Assembly: GCF_000243335.1 (NCBI RefSeq)
Contig: NZ_JH597773.1
Span: forward strand, 3,094,156 to 3,158,155
Reading direction: 5' to 3'
Length of the DNA stretch: 64,000 nucleotides
DNA from: Leptonema illini DSM 21528
GTDB taxonomy: Bacteria; Spirochaetota; Leptospiria; Leptospirales; Leptonemataceae
Each line of letters begins with the position of its first letter. Positions within the stretch are counted from its first letter, which is position 1. The notes beneath the pieces are model-generated. The model was not told the DNA's origin. It ran no database searches and saw nothing but the letters and a program-made list of their open reading frames with translations. The translations under genes and the position numbers were made by a program. Shown piece after piece: positions 25,091 through 34,108 of this stretch.

Positions 25091-26863
25091 TTATCCCTTC
25101 TGCTCTTTCAGCTTAACCGTCGTAGCAGGCACAGCGCCAAGAGAACGTCGCATCATCGCACGCAGCCCTTCTCGCTGCGGGGCAAACGTACATAAGACAA
25201 AGGCATGATCCGTTATTCGAAACGGAAGAAAGGGAGATCCGGGCAGCAGACCGACAACGGTTCTTTTCCCTGCTCTGTAGGAGAGCGAATTCCAGGCAGC
25301 GATATCGCCCTCGGTTAGCTCAACGATCCAGTTCCCTCTGTAAGCCGCCTGATCGGCCCGTATCCAGAGCTGGCGGACATTGAAAAGCGGTAGCACCTGC
25401 GAGGGCGGAACTCCGACGGCAAGCGCCTCTTCCTTAACGGCCCGGCTGCGATAGAAGACGAAAAGCTTCGACGGAGAGCCGGCGCCCGGAAAGTCTCTGC
25501 GCAACGATCGCACGGCCTTGAATAGAATGGCTCGATCCGGGTGCTCGCCAAACTCCGCCTGCATCGCCGCTTCGAGCGCTACGGCCCTCTTTTCGAGCAA
25601 CTCTTCGTATTCACGCAGCAGTGTCGTCTCGGCCTCGTCGGCCTTTTGCAGCAGACCCTCTCCTGTCCAGAGCGCATCGCCCGTTCCGTTTTTCAGCTTC
25701 TCAAAGATCTGTCGCTCGACGGCCGCATCGATCGCAGCCTCATCGATCTCTTTATTTGCAACCGCCAGCATCAGGCGTTCGTGAATCTGGCGAATATGAT
25801 CGCTCTGCGCTGTGAGCAAGGTGATATCGACGCCTGCCTTTACCGCTTTCACGGCCGCCTCGCCCATAGGATAACGATCGGCCACCGCCTTCATCTCCAT
25901 GGCGTCGGTGATGACGATGCCTTTGAATCCCAGCTTTTTACGAAGCAGGCCGTCGACGATGGCCGGACTGAGCGTCGACGGATTCTTGCCGTCAAGCTGC
26001 TCGAAAAGGATATGAGCGACCATAACGGCAGGCGCTCCGGCATCGATGGCTTTTTTGAAAGGCGGCAGCTCGACTTCGTGAAGCTGGGCTTCCGTACGAC
26101 GGATCACGGGAAGAGCGTAGTGGCTGTCGGTGTTTGTATCGCCATGCCCGGGAAAGTGTTTTATCGTCGGCAGAGAGCGAGCATCCATGGCGCCGAGCAT
26201 ATAGGCCGTTCCGATATCTGAAACAAGCGCCGGGTCGCTACCGGGCGACCTTGTATTGATAACGGGGTTATCAGGATTGTTGTTCACATCGAGAACGGGA
26301 GCAAACAGAAAATTAAAACCGAGAGCGCGCAGCTCACGGGCCGTAACGAAGCCCGTAACATAGGCCAGCCGCGGATCTCCGCTCTGACCGAGAGCCATCA
26401 TGCCCGGAAAGTCGGTTACGCCCTCGCTGACTCTAATGACGCGGCCGCCTTCCTGATCGATGCTGATCAAGAGCGGAATGCCCGTATGGGCAAGCGACAT
26501 CTTCTGCAAATCGGCGTTCAGTTTTTTCACCTCGGCGGAGCGACCGATGTTCGCGGCAAAAAGGATAACACCACCGGGATGATAGCGCTTGATGACGTCT
26601 TCAATGGAAGAAGAGGCCGTTTTGCCGTACAAACCGACATGGATGATCTGCCCGACCTTCTTTTCGAGCGGTAAAGAGGCCGTGATCTGCGCCGCGCGTT
26701 TTCGAAGCGCCTGTTCGTAGGGACCGGCCTGATCTTTCAATCGTTCGACGTCGCCGGCTTCAATCCGCGGAGAGATGGAATACCGCGCGGCGGCGTCGTT
26801 CGCGCCTTCGCGTGACGCCCCACAGGCGAAGACGAAAAGAAGGAGGCTGATGATTCGCTTCAT
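25091..26863 (-). CDS. Glycoside hydrolase family 3, beta-N-acetylhexosaminidase-like (NagZ type)
   Basis: 590 residues with an N-terminal lipoprotein-like leader (SLLLFVFACGAS). The GH3 barrel is clear: KVGQIIHVGLYG, GVILFAANIG, LLISIDQEGGRVIR, LGFNFLFAPVLDVNNNP, the KHFPGHGDTNTDSHYALP signature with the His general acid/base of NagZ, and VITDAMEMKAV with the nucleophile aspartate. The final 220 residues are an extra domain not found in cytosolic NagZ. Likely removes N-acetylglucosamine from wall muropeptides in the periplasm. Five bases separate it from the upstream gene. Confidence 0.88.
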   Translation of the reverse strand: MKRIISLLLFVFACGASREGANDAAARYSISPRIEAGDVERLKDQAGPYEQALRKRAAQITASLPLEKKVGQIIHVGLYGKTASSSIEDVIKRYHPGGVILFAANIGRSAEVKKLNADLQKMSLAHTGIPLLISIDQEGGRVIRVSEGVTDFPGMMALGQSGDPRLAYVTGFVTARELRALGFNFLFAPVLDVNNNPDNPVINTRSPGSDPALVSDIGTAYMLGAMDARSLPTIKHFPGHGDTNTDSHYALPVIRRTEAQLHEVELPPFKKAIDAGAPAVMVAHILFEQLDGKNPSTLSPAIVDGLLRKKLGFKGIVITDAMEMKAVADRYPMGEAAVKAVKAGVDITLLTAQSDHIRQIHERLMLAVANKEIDEAAIDAAVERQIFEKLKNGTGDALWTGEGLLQKADEAETTLLREYEELLEKRAVALEAAMQAEFGEHPDRAILFKAVRSLRRDFPGAGSPSKLFVFYRSRAVKEEALAVGVPPSQVLPLFNVRQLWIRADQAAYRGNWIVELTEGDIAAWNSLSYRAGKRTVVGLLPGSPFLPFRITDHAFVLCTFAPQREGLRAMMRRSLGAVPATTVKLKEQKG

Positions 26864-26868
26864 GTTCG

Positions 26869-27585
26869 TTACGACTTTGGAAGATAGCGATTCATGTCAT
26901 TCAATTCTTTGCGAATCGAACGACTGATCAGATAGTCGAGATGACGTTCGAGGTATCTGTAGCTGTCGAGAAGGCGAAACATAACCTCGATCTTTTTATC
27001 GGGATCGCGAAGCTGCGTCAGAGGATACGTATTCGTAACGCCGCTGTCTTTATAGGTGCGCGTCTTTTCGGTGATGACGGGAGCGTTCCAGGGGGTCATG
27101 ATATAATACACCAGGTTGCCGCGACCGGTAGGCAGGCTTTCCATGCTGATAAAATGAATGTCGGGCTCCCGCACCTCTTTGCCCTCACGCACACTGTCGA
27201 CCAGAAAAATCGTGACGACCGTACGCAATCCGCGCACCGTCGCCGTGCGTACACGAAAGGAAAACTGCGCCGGCGCTCCGTTCTTCCAGACGATACGCAC
27301 GCTCTCCTCGCTGAGCGTGGAGTCGCGCTGCTCGAACTGGTTCAGATGACTCGTGCGCATCGAAATCAGGGATTCGCCCGACTCCGAGATATAGCCGAGC
27401 AGCTTCAAATCGCCATAAAGTTTTGCGATATTCTCTTCGATACGGCCCATCTCGCGAGTATTCTCGGCCAGCTTCCATGCCTGTTCTTCTGTAGGCCTGT
27501 AGCGTTCGAGATCGGGGCCCTGCTCGGGGCTCTGAGCCAGCAGAGATGCACTGAGAAGCATCATCAGGGGGATTGCGCGTTTCAT
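26869..27585 (-). CDS. Exported protein of unknown function
   Basis: 238 residues. Signal peptide MKRAIPLMMLLSASLLA. The mature part is rich in charged residues and shows no domain I recognise; it has a predicted helix-rich N-terminus (EEQAWKLAENTREMGRIEENI) and a strand-rich middle. GAGGAG abuts the ATG at 27591 with no gap but lies six bases before the ATG at 27585, so the latter is chosen. It sits between two cell-wall hydrolase genes, which hints at a periplasmic envelope role. Confidence 0.6.
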   Translation of the reverse strand: MKRAIPLMMLLSASLLAQSPEQGPDLERYRPTEEQAWKLAENTREMGRIEENIAKLYGDLKLLGYISESGESLISMRTSHLNQFEQRDSTLSEESVRIVWKNGAPAQFSFRVRTATVRGLRTVVTIFLVDSVREGKEVREPDIHFISMESLPTGRGNLVYYIMTPWNAPVITEKTRTYKDSGVTNTYPLTQLRDPDKKIEVMFRLLDSYRYLERHLDYLISRSIRKELNDMNRYLPKS

Positions 27586-27613
27586 ATCCATCTCCTCACA
27601 GTATCGGCAGCGA

Positions 27614-29023
27614 TCAGTCTGTGACGATCTTGAAATAGTTACCTTCTTTGTATGACTCGTACTTTCCGAGGTCGAGCGCTTTTCCGGCCGGGCGATATGG
27701 ACCTTTATAGTCCTTTTTCAGCTCCATGCCCGCAAAAAGCGAATAGATGCCGACCGCCAGCGACCGGGCGATCTCATCCTGTTTTGTCAGAACCATCTGG
27801 CGGTCCCGCTTCACGTTCAGATGAGCGATCTCGAGATAAGCAGAGATGGCATTGATATATGTGGGCAGACCGTAGGTGCTCACAAACGGAGGAACGATAC
27901 CGCCCATGGCCGCCGGTTTGCGCATCTCAGGGCTGAGCTGACGCAGGCCGTACTGCAAGTAACGCAGCAATTCGTCGCTTGCATAGTGGTTGTCGCCGCC
28001 CCATTTCGTCTGGGTGCCTCTTACGGCGGCCTCGCGACGCCAGAATTCAGGCTCGGAGCGCTCCCTATCCCAGAATCGTCCCTCAGGTCGGAACTCCGAG
28101 TATTTCAGCGCATACGGACCGGGGCCCTTCTTTGCAGCCTCTTTTTCCCAGCCCGGCTCGTCGGCATAGCGCCAGGTGATCATATTATAGCGGAAGCCGC
28201 GATTCTTTTCGAGCCAGGGCTCCGTGTTCTTTTTATTGGTCCAGTAGCCGTGAAAGTAGACCCAGGTATCGGCCATGGCTACCTCGTAATCCGACCAGCC
28301 CGGCTGATTGCGTAACCAGCAGCAGGACCAGGGCAACTTGCGGTAGGCTGAGGGCTTCGCCTGACCGAGCGTGATCTTGCGCATCTGATCAAACGTGCGA
28401 TACCCCGGCGCAAGGACGGCAGCCATGCCTCCCGATTGTTTCGGCCCGGCGGGATTCAAGTGAATGCTGACGACGAGCTGCGGCTTGAGACTATTGATAT
28501 AGGATAGCCGCCCCTGCTCCATGCGCGATGAATTCTTCGGATCTGGAAAATCGTAATGCCGGTAGGGAACGTTTACGTTGGGGTCGTCTTCAGAGAGCCC
28601 GCGATCGTCCCAGTTATCTTCGCGCGTCAGATGCGAGCGCAGCACGACTCGCTTGAATTCTTTCTGCGAGGAAAATTCGCGCAATAGCTTTTCGAACTGT
28701 TTCCAGCCGTCTTCGGTTTCGGTCAGCTTGAGATAGGTGCGCGTCTTCTTTGAAATATCAAGAACGATCTTATATTCATAATGCTCGCCGTACTGCATAC
28801 CCATGTTGTAGCCGTTCAGATACTGACGTGTGATCGGATCCCACATATCGTCGTTGCGTCGCACGGGAGCGCCGCCATGTCCCGGATCGACGACGACGTC
28901 ATAAACGGGAGCTCCAAAAGCAGAGTCGCCACATGAGACGAAGAAAAGAAATAGAGAGAGTAGAATCGGCCTGCTGGCTTTATGACGGGTGACCTTTCTT
29001 TTTTCGTTCAGACTTTGCTGCAT
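27614..29023 (-). CDS. N-acetylmuramoyl-L-alanine amidase-like protein (Amidase_3)
   Basis: 469 residues. A signal or lipoprotein leader ends at LFFVSCGDSAFGA. VYDVVVDPGHGGAP gives the first zinc histidine, and QLVVSIHLNPAGP the second zinc histidine region of Amidase_3; a long insertion lies between. The enzyme would cut the amide between muramic acid and the stem peptide in the periplasm. The C-terminal 200 residues are unusual for the family. ATG at 29023 has AGGAG six bases upstream; the open extension to 29236 is not needed. Confidence 0.78.
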   Translation of the reverse strand: MQQSLNEKRKVTRHKASRPILLSLFLFFVSCGDSAFGAPVYDVVVDPGHGGAPVRRNDDMWDPITRQYLNGYNMGMQYGEHYEYKIVLDISKKTRTYLKLTETEDGWKQFEKLLREFSSQKEFKRVVLRSHLTREDNWDDRGLSEDDPNVNVPYRHYDFPDPKNSSRMEQGRLSYINSLKPQLVVSIHLNPAGPKQSGGMAAVLAPGYRTFDQMRKITLGQAKPSAYRKLPWSCCWLRNQPGWSDYEVAMADTWVYFHGYWTNKKNTEPWLEKNRGFRYNMITWRYADEPGWEKEAAKKGPGPYALKYSEFRPEGRFWDRERSEPEFWRREAAVRGTQTKWGGDNHYASDELLRYLQYGLRQLSPEMRKPAAMGGIVPPFVSTYGLPTYINAISAYLEIAHLNVKRDRQMVLTKQDEIARSLAVGIYSLFAGMELKKDYKGPYRPAGKALDLGKYESYKEGNYFKIVTD

Positions 29024-29060
29024 CCTGATCTCCTGAAAAATAGTATTGCTGCCGGCGGAG

Positions 29061-29501
29061 TTAGACTCGATACGCCTCGAAGGCTCGAATGACTTCATCG
29101 GGAACGCTGATCGGCGTGGCCTTTTCAAAATGGATCCACATAAAGTCCGCCTCAGCCGTATGCACGCATTCTCCCGTCCCGTCAAACATAGCGCAGACAA
29201 ACGAAAACGTGCGCGTCTTGAGACGGCTGACGCCAAGCGTGATCGAAAGCTCGGCAGGATAGCGCACCTGCTTGCGATACTGCATGGCCAGGTTTACGAT
29301 AACGGGCCCGTGCTCCGGACCGGGCTCGTTCGACCACACGCCCAAACGACGGAAGAATTCGACGCGAGCATTCTCAAAGTACCGCACGTAAACGACATTA
29401 TTGAGATGACTGAAAGCATCCATATCGCCCCAGGCCACGTATTGCTTATGCTCGAACGGATACCTACGGAAACGGGTTGCCGGTGACCGGTTTTTTTCCA
29501 T
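29061..29501 (-). CDS. Acyl-CoA thioesterase, 4HBT family
   Basis: 146 residues, hotdog fold. YVAWGDMDAFSHLNNVVYVRYFENAR is the 4-hydroxybenzoyl-CoA thioesterase signature with its catalytic aspartate. Hydrolyses acyl-CoA; chain preference unknown. ATG at 29501 is preceded by GGAG five bases upstream. It is divergent from the HD-domain gene, so any promoter for that gene must lie inside this 5' end or between the two. Confidence 0.85.
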   Translation of the reverse strand: MEKNRSPATRFRRYPFEHKQYVAWGDMDAFSHLNNVVYVRYFENARVEFFRRLGVWSNEPGPEHGPVIVNLAMQYRKQVRYPAELSITLGVSRLKTRTFSFVCAMFDGTGECVHTAEADFMWIHFEKATPISVPDEVIRAFEAYRV

Positions 29502-29592
29502 CGTGGCTCCAGTTTTTGTTTTCTCCCCTATGATGACACCTCTTTTTAGTAAGAGCCAGCTCCAGAAGCCCGGCTCTTTCAAGCTGATTCCC

Positions 29593-30927
29593 ATGATGAA
29601 ACCGTTCGTCAGCAATCATCCGCTTTTTCATCCAGACAGATCACTGCGCGCATTGCTTGAAAGGCTATGTCCATCGCTCCTGCCCTATCTGAGCGGGCGG
29701 TCGTTGAAATACCTGCGCAGTGGATTTGCCGTTTATTCGTTCCAACCCGATGAGCAAACCTATATAGATGTGAAAGAAGCCCTTCCTCGCATCTTTCACG
29801 ATATCGCCGATCGCAATTTGATGATGGCCGAGCATTCAACCAAAATCGTACTGCCTGCGAAGTATTGCGAAGAGCGAGAAGTGCATCTGCTGATCCATAA
29901 TCCTTCGGCCCGCCATGATCTGCAGATATCGGTCGACGATCTATTTTATGACTGGGATCAGAGCCGCTGGCAGGGGCCTTCCTATCAGGATTACGAAGGG
30001 GGCGTTCTGCGCCTCGTATCGCCGACCGAGCTGACAATGGCCGCGGCGCTCAAGCTCTGTGCCATGACCTCCATGCTCGACTTCACGCCCGACGACGAAA
30101 CGCTCACGCGCATCCGCGAAGCGAAGCCCGATGAAACCCTTCATAGGTCGTTTCTGCGTACGCAGCTACAGAAGATCGTCACTGGAGCACGTCCCAGCCA
30201 GGGCTTTATTACTCTGGAGCGAGCCGGATTGCTTGACGCCTTTCTTCCTGAGCTGGCTGCCAGTCGGGGATTAACGCAGAACCGCTTTCATCGTTATGAC
30301 ATCTTTCATCATTGTATCTACAGCTGCGATTCCGTCGAACGAAACGATCTGCATCTGCGACTGGCCGGGCTTCTGCATGACATCGGCAAGGTGCCGACGC
30401 GCCGGCAGACCTCTTCGGGCGAGCCGACCTTTCACAGCCACGAAGTCGTCGGAGCAAAGATTACCGGCAACATCCTGCATCGCTTCGGCTTCAATAAAGA
30501 GCTGATTCAGCGCGTGAAATTCCTCGTGCGCAATCATATGTTCCATTACACGGCCGAGTGGACCGATCGCACGGTACGCCGATTCCTGGCCCGCGTTTCG
30601 CTTGAAGAGCTGACCGACCTCATTGACCTTCGCATGGCCGATCGCCAGGGAAGCGGCAAGGGCGGTATGCTTCCGCCACAGATTCGCAAACTCCTGCACC
30701 ATGTCGAAAAGATACGCAGCGAAGAGGCCGAGCTGAAGATCCGCGATCTTCAGGTCAAAGGCGAGGATTTCATGGCGCTTGGCATTCCACCCGGGCCGCT
30801 CTATGGAGACATCCTGAAAGAGCTGCTTGAAAAGGTGAAAAAAGGCGAGCTTGAAAACACAAAAGAAGCGCTTTTGCCTGCCATGACCGAGGCCATAAGT
30901 CGCGCTACGAAATCAAGCACCGGTTGA
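29593..30927 (+). CDS. HD-domain protein related to poly(A) polymerase/CCA-adding enzymes
   Basis: 444 residues. The C-terminal half is an HD phosphohydrolase of the type fused to tRNA nucleotidyltransferases: LHLRLAGLLHDIGKVPTRR, FHSHEVVGAKITGNILHRFGF, KELIQRVKFLVRNHM. The N-terminal half resembles a nucleotidyltransferase in size and in the arm/neck helices (SPTELTMAAALKLCAM, TLERAGLLDAFLPEL) but the catalytic GS...RDxD motif is absent. So it may keep only phosphodiesterase/phosphatase activity, or act as a non-polymerising partner. The start is uncertain: in-frame ATG at 29530 and 29593; 29593 leaves room for a promoter. Confidence 0.75.
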   Translation: MMKPFVSNHPLFHPDRSLRALLERLCPSLLPYLSGRSLKYLRSGFAVYSFQPDEQTYIDVKEALPRIFHDIADRNLMMAEHSTKIVLPAKYCEEREVHLLIHNPSARHDLQISVDDLFYDWDQSRWQGPSYQDYEGGVLRLVSPTELTMAAALKLCAMTSMLDFTPDDETLTRIREAKPDETLHRSFLRTQLQKIVTGARPSQGFITLERAGLLDAFLPELAASRGLTQNRFHRYDIFHHCIYSCDSVERNDLHLRLAGLLHDIGKVPTRRQTSSGEPTFHSHEVVGAKITGNILHRFGFNKELIQRVKFLVRNHMFHYTAEWTDRTVRRFLARVSLEELTDLIDLRMADRQGSGKGGMLPPQIRKLLHHVEKIRSEEAELKIRDLQVKGEDFMALGIPPGPLYGDILKELLEKVKKGELENTKEALLPAMTEAISRATKSSTG

Positions 30928-30963
30928 CAGGACAGACGGTCAGAAAATTTCCAATACAGGCTT

Positions 30964-32493
30964 ATGCTTTTCAACTCCGTTCTGTATCTGCTCTTTTTCG
31001 GCCTGCTTTATCTGCTCTACTGGACGATTCCGGCCTCCAGGCGCGTCACCCTGCTGATCATGGGCTCGATGCTCTTCTACGCTGTCTGGGGATTGACGGG
31101 AGAAGGCTGGGTCGGTATCCGCTGGACGCTGCACTTTCTTGCCGCGATCGGCTTCAGCCATTTCATGAACAGGGCTATCTATGATGCCACCGAGCAGCAG
31201 ACGAAGAAGCGTCTGCTTTCATTTACCGTCGTCGTTTTATTAATCAACCTTGCCGTGTTTAAGTATGCGGCGTTCTTTCTCGGCTTCCTGATCGACCTTG
31301 GCGTCCCGGCCGAAGCCCTGCCCGACGCAAAAGGCCTCTTTCTGCCTCTTGCCATCAGCTTTTATACGTTTCAGATCATCGCCTTCACCGTCGACGTTTA
31401 CAGAGGCACGATCAAGGACCGTCCGACGGCGAGCAGCTATTTCCTGTTCATTCTCTTTTTTCCGCAGCTCATCGCCGGGCCGATCATGCGCTCGACGGAC
31501 TTCCTCGATCAGAAGCCGTTTTTGAACTCTCGACGTATGTACGACGGTGGATGGCTCATTGTCGGAGGCCTGATAAAAAAGGTTCTGCTTGCCGATCCGA
31601 TGGGCAACTATGTCGCACCTGTTTTCGGGAATCCGACTGCTTACACATCCTGGTCCATTCTTCTCGCCGGCATGAGCTTCTCTTTGCAGGTGTACTGCGA
31701 CTTCTCGGGTTATACAGATATGGCTCGCGGCTCGGCGCTGCTTCTTGGCTACAGTATTCCCGAAAACTTCAAAGCGCCTTTCTTCTCGCTTTCGGCGCGC
31801 GAGCTGTGGCAGCGCTGGCATATTACTCTTACGACCTGGCTTCGCGACTACATCTATATTCCGCTCGGCGGCAACAGAGTCTCGGTCGTGCGCAACTACT
31901 TTAACCAGTTCCTGACGTTCGCCCTTGGCGGACTCTGGCATGGCGCCGACTACACCTATATCTTCTGGGGCGGCATGTGGGGCATTCTGCTTGCCGTCGA
32001 ACGCTTTGTGGAGCAGGTGCTTGGTATCAAGACCGTTCCTGAAAAGAACGTGCCCATGAAATTGTTGAAAGGCCTTTTTATGTTCGTGCTTTTCGCTATC
32101 GGCGCCCTGATGTTCCGGTCGCAGCCCGTCATGATGGGCGAAACGTTGATCTCATCGACGAGAATCATGGGTCAGATGCTGGGCGGGCTCTTTATCAACT
32201 GGCCCGATCGCCTTATGGACGTCTATGCTTCAACAGGCGCAGACACGTCGGCACTTTCGGCCGTTTTCGGATCGCAGGTGTTTGCGTTATCCGAAATACC
32301 GCAACCCGACACCATCGCCGGAATGTTCGTCGCCCTTATCTTCTTTCATTTCGTTCAGTATAAGCCGGGATTTTTCGAGCGCTGGCGACGCTTTGATCCG
32401 TATCTGCTTCCGCTGGCAGGGGCCATTACCGGAGGCTTCCTGCTCCCGGCGCTCTCGCAGTCAGGTCATCAGTTTATCTATTTTGTCTTCTGA
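30964..32493 (+). CDS. MBOAT family O-acyltransferase (AlgI/DltB-like)
   Basis: 509 residues with about ten membrane segments. IPEN-type pattern SIPENFKAPFFS, ELWQRWHITLTTWLRDYIYIPLGGN and FALGGLWHGADYTYIFWG match the MBOAT core; the histidine in GLWHGA is the catalytic one. It would pass acyl groups across the inner membrane to a periplasmic polymer or glycan. Next comes, after eight bases, a membrane-anchored hydrolase-like protein, so the two probably form one modification machine, as AlgI with AlgJ or DltB with DltD. Confidence 0.88.
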   Translation: MLFNSVLYLLFFGLLYLLYWTIPASRRVTLLIMGSMLFYAVWGLTGEGWVGIRWTLHFLAAIGFSHFMNRAIYDATEQQTKKRLLSFTVVVLLINLAVFKYAAFFLGFLIDLGVPAEALPDAKGLFLPLAISFYTFQIIAFTVDVYRGTIKDRPTASSYFLFILFFPQLIAGPIMRSTDFLDQKPFLNSRRMYDGGWLIVGGLIKKVLLADPMGNYVAPVFGNPTAYTSWSILLAGMSFSLQVYCDFSGYTDMARGSALLLGYSIPENFKAPFFSLSARELWQRWHITLTTWLRDYIYIPLGGNRVSVVRNYFNQFLTFALGGLWHGADYTYIFWGGMWGILLAVERFVEQVLGIKTVPEKNVPMKLLKGLFMFVLFAIGALMFRSQPVMMGETLISSTRIMGQMLGGLFINWPDRLMDVYASTGADTSALSAVFGSQVFALSEIPQPDTIAGMFVALIFFHFVQYKPGFFERWRRFDPYLLPLAGAITGGFLLPALSQSGHQFIYFVF

Positions 32494-32501
32494 GGTATGC
32501 C

Positions 32502-33608
32502 ATGCAGAGAACGATCCTGTATTCGCTGATTCTGGTCTCGGGTCTTCTGCTCGGCATCGGCCTTTTCAGATATTATCCATACGTCGCAAGCTTCGTTTCT
32601 TTTGACGATCGCTTCAAGTCAGTCAGCCTCGAAGCAGGTAAGGCCGGCAAAATAGAACTGAGCCGCACCGAACAGCCCCGCGCCTTATTCCTGTTCGTGC
32701 CCGACCGCCGCATGGATCGTCGCTGGAACACAACGCATCTCGAAACGCGAGTCGGCCTCAAGCTGGGCCAGATACTGAACGAACGCTCCGTCGATACGGC
32801 CGTTTTCGATCGAAAGGACGCCGGTTTGCCGCCCGATCATTACGTCGATCCGCAGACGATCGCCGAGCAGATTCGTGACGCCTTTGTCGCTCTCCAGGCC
32901 TACAGAGACTCGCAGAAGATCTACGAAAAAGAGAAGAGTCCGATCACCATCCTGGCCCACGGCGATGGATGCCTTGCGACGCTGCTTGCCGTCGACGCAT
33001 ACGGTATCGAACCCGAGAAGATCATGCTTTTCGGCTGCGCCTACGACGGAACTCTGCTGGAATCCTACGGCGAGATGATCACAAACGCCATGCATCTGAC
33101 CGGCGTCGACGAAAAGGTTATGACGACGGTGAAGAAGGAGTGGGCGGACTGGCTCAATCAGAAAGAATACGAAGAGCTGACCGAAGAACAGTGGCTCGAA
33201 TTACAGAAGGCCATGCTGAAAGAAAAGGTTAACCAGGATCTCGTCGCCTTTCGCCGGACCAGGTCGGTCTTTCAACGTCCGCATAACAGAGAATGGCTTC
33301 TGCGGGCGAAGCGGCTGTCATATGTCGACCTTGTCGAATCCGTTCTCAAGAAAAGCCGCGTCGTCATCGAACACTTCGCCTCGCAGTACGACGAAGAGCT
33401 TCCGCCCGATCTGATCGAGCGCAATGCGGTGCGGGCGAAGACATTCGGCCCCCGCTATACGTTTGCCGTTCTGTCTCAAACCGACCATTTTCTCTTTGAA
33501 AAAGATTCGCCGCCTGCCTCGCCCGTTGAGAATATGATGAGCAGAAGTAATCCGTTCAAAAGCCTCTCCCCGGCCTTTCTGAACGTCATCGAGGAGCGCT
33601 TTCCATGA
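32502..33608 (+). CDS. Membrane-anchored alpha/beta hydrolase-like protein beside MBOAT
   Basis: 368 residues; one N-terminal membrane segment (TILYSLILVSGLLLGIGLFRYY) and a periplasmic domain. ITILAHGDGCLATLLAVDAYG looks like a nucleophile elbow of an alpha/beta hydrolase, but serine is replaced by aspartate (HGDGC). QTDHFLFEKDSP may hold the histidine. By its place it could be the acceptor-side partner of the MBOAT enzyme, in the way AlgJ or DltD is, though it does not show the SGNH motifs of those proteins. It overlaps the next gene by four bases. Confidence 0.55.
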   Translation: MQRTILYSLILVSGLLLGIGLFRYYPYVASFVSFDDRFKSVSLEAGKAGKIELSRTEQPRALFLFVPDRRMDRRWNTTHLETRVGLKLGQILNERSVDTAVFDRKDAGLPPDHYVDPQTIAEQIRDAFVALQAYRDSQKIYEKEKSPITILAHGDGCLATLLAVDAYGIEPEKIMLFGCAYDGTLLESYGEMITNAMHLTGVDEKVMTTVKKEWADWLNQKEYEELTEEQWLELQKAMLKEKVNQDLVAFRRTRSVFQRPHNREWLLRAKRLSYVDLVESVLKKSRVVIEHFASQYDEELPPDLIERNAVRAKTFGPRYTFAVLSQTDHFLFEKDSPPASPVENMMSRSNPFKSLSPAFLNVIEERFP

Positions 33609-34108
33609 AACAGAGAACGAAATCGGTCAGAATATCTGTAAACAGTCTGTTGTTGGCTCTGGCTCTTGCTTTACCCGGTGTCCTGAGTGCAGAGGTCCTC
33701 GGCCCGGGCCACACCCTGAGCGACCTTGAATTCAAAGACCAGCACGATCGCTCGCATCGCCTTTCAGAGAATCTGCGCTTCTTGATCTTCTCTGCCGACA
33801 TGGACGGGGGCAAGCTCATGCATGCATGGATGAACGAACGCAACGACGACTTCCTCACCGCTCAGAATATCGCCCTTCTTGCCGACGTGCATCGCATGCC
33901 GTTTCTGATTTCGAAAACGATCGCCATGCCGCGCATGCGAGGTTATACATATTCGCTTCTCCTGATTCAGGATGAAGGTCGGGGTAACGTCTACCCGCAG
34001 CAGCCGAAGGCTGTGACGATTCTCGTTTTAAAAAAGCTGACCGTGCAGAGCGTTCACCATGCCTCGACGGTGGCCGAGCTTCAGGCCATCCTCGACCGGA
34101 ACAGGTAG
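33605..34108 (+). CDS. Exported protein, thioredoxin-like fold suspected
   Basis: 167 residues with a signal peptide (VNSLLLALALALPGVLSA). LGPGHTLSDLEFKDQHDRSHRL and RFLIFSADMDGGK recall the start of peroxiredoxin/thioredoxin-like domains, but no CXXC or peroxidatic cysteine is present. It overlaps both neighbours (ATGA with the upstream gene, TAGTG with the downstream one). Function unknown; the tight packing argues for a role with the MBOAT operon. Confidence 0.55.
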   Translation: MKQRTKSVRISVNSLLLALALALPGVLSAEVLGPGHTLSDLEFKDQHDRSHRLSENLRFLIFSADMDGGKLMHAWMNERNDDFLTAQNIALLADVHRMPFLISKTIAMPRMRGYTYSLLLIQDEGRGNVYPQQPKAVTILVLKKLTVQSVHHASTVAELQAILDRNR

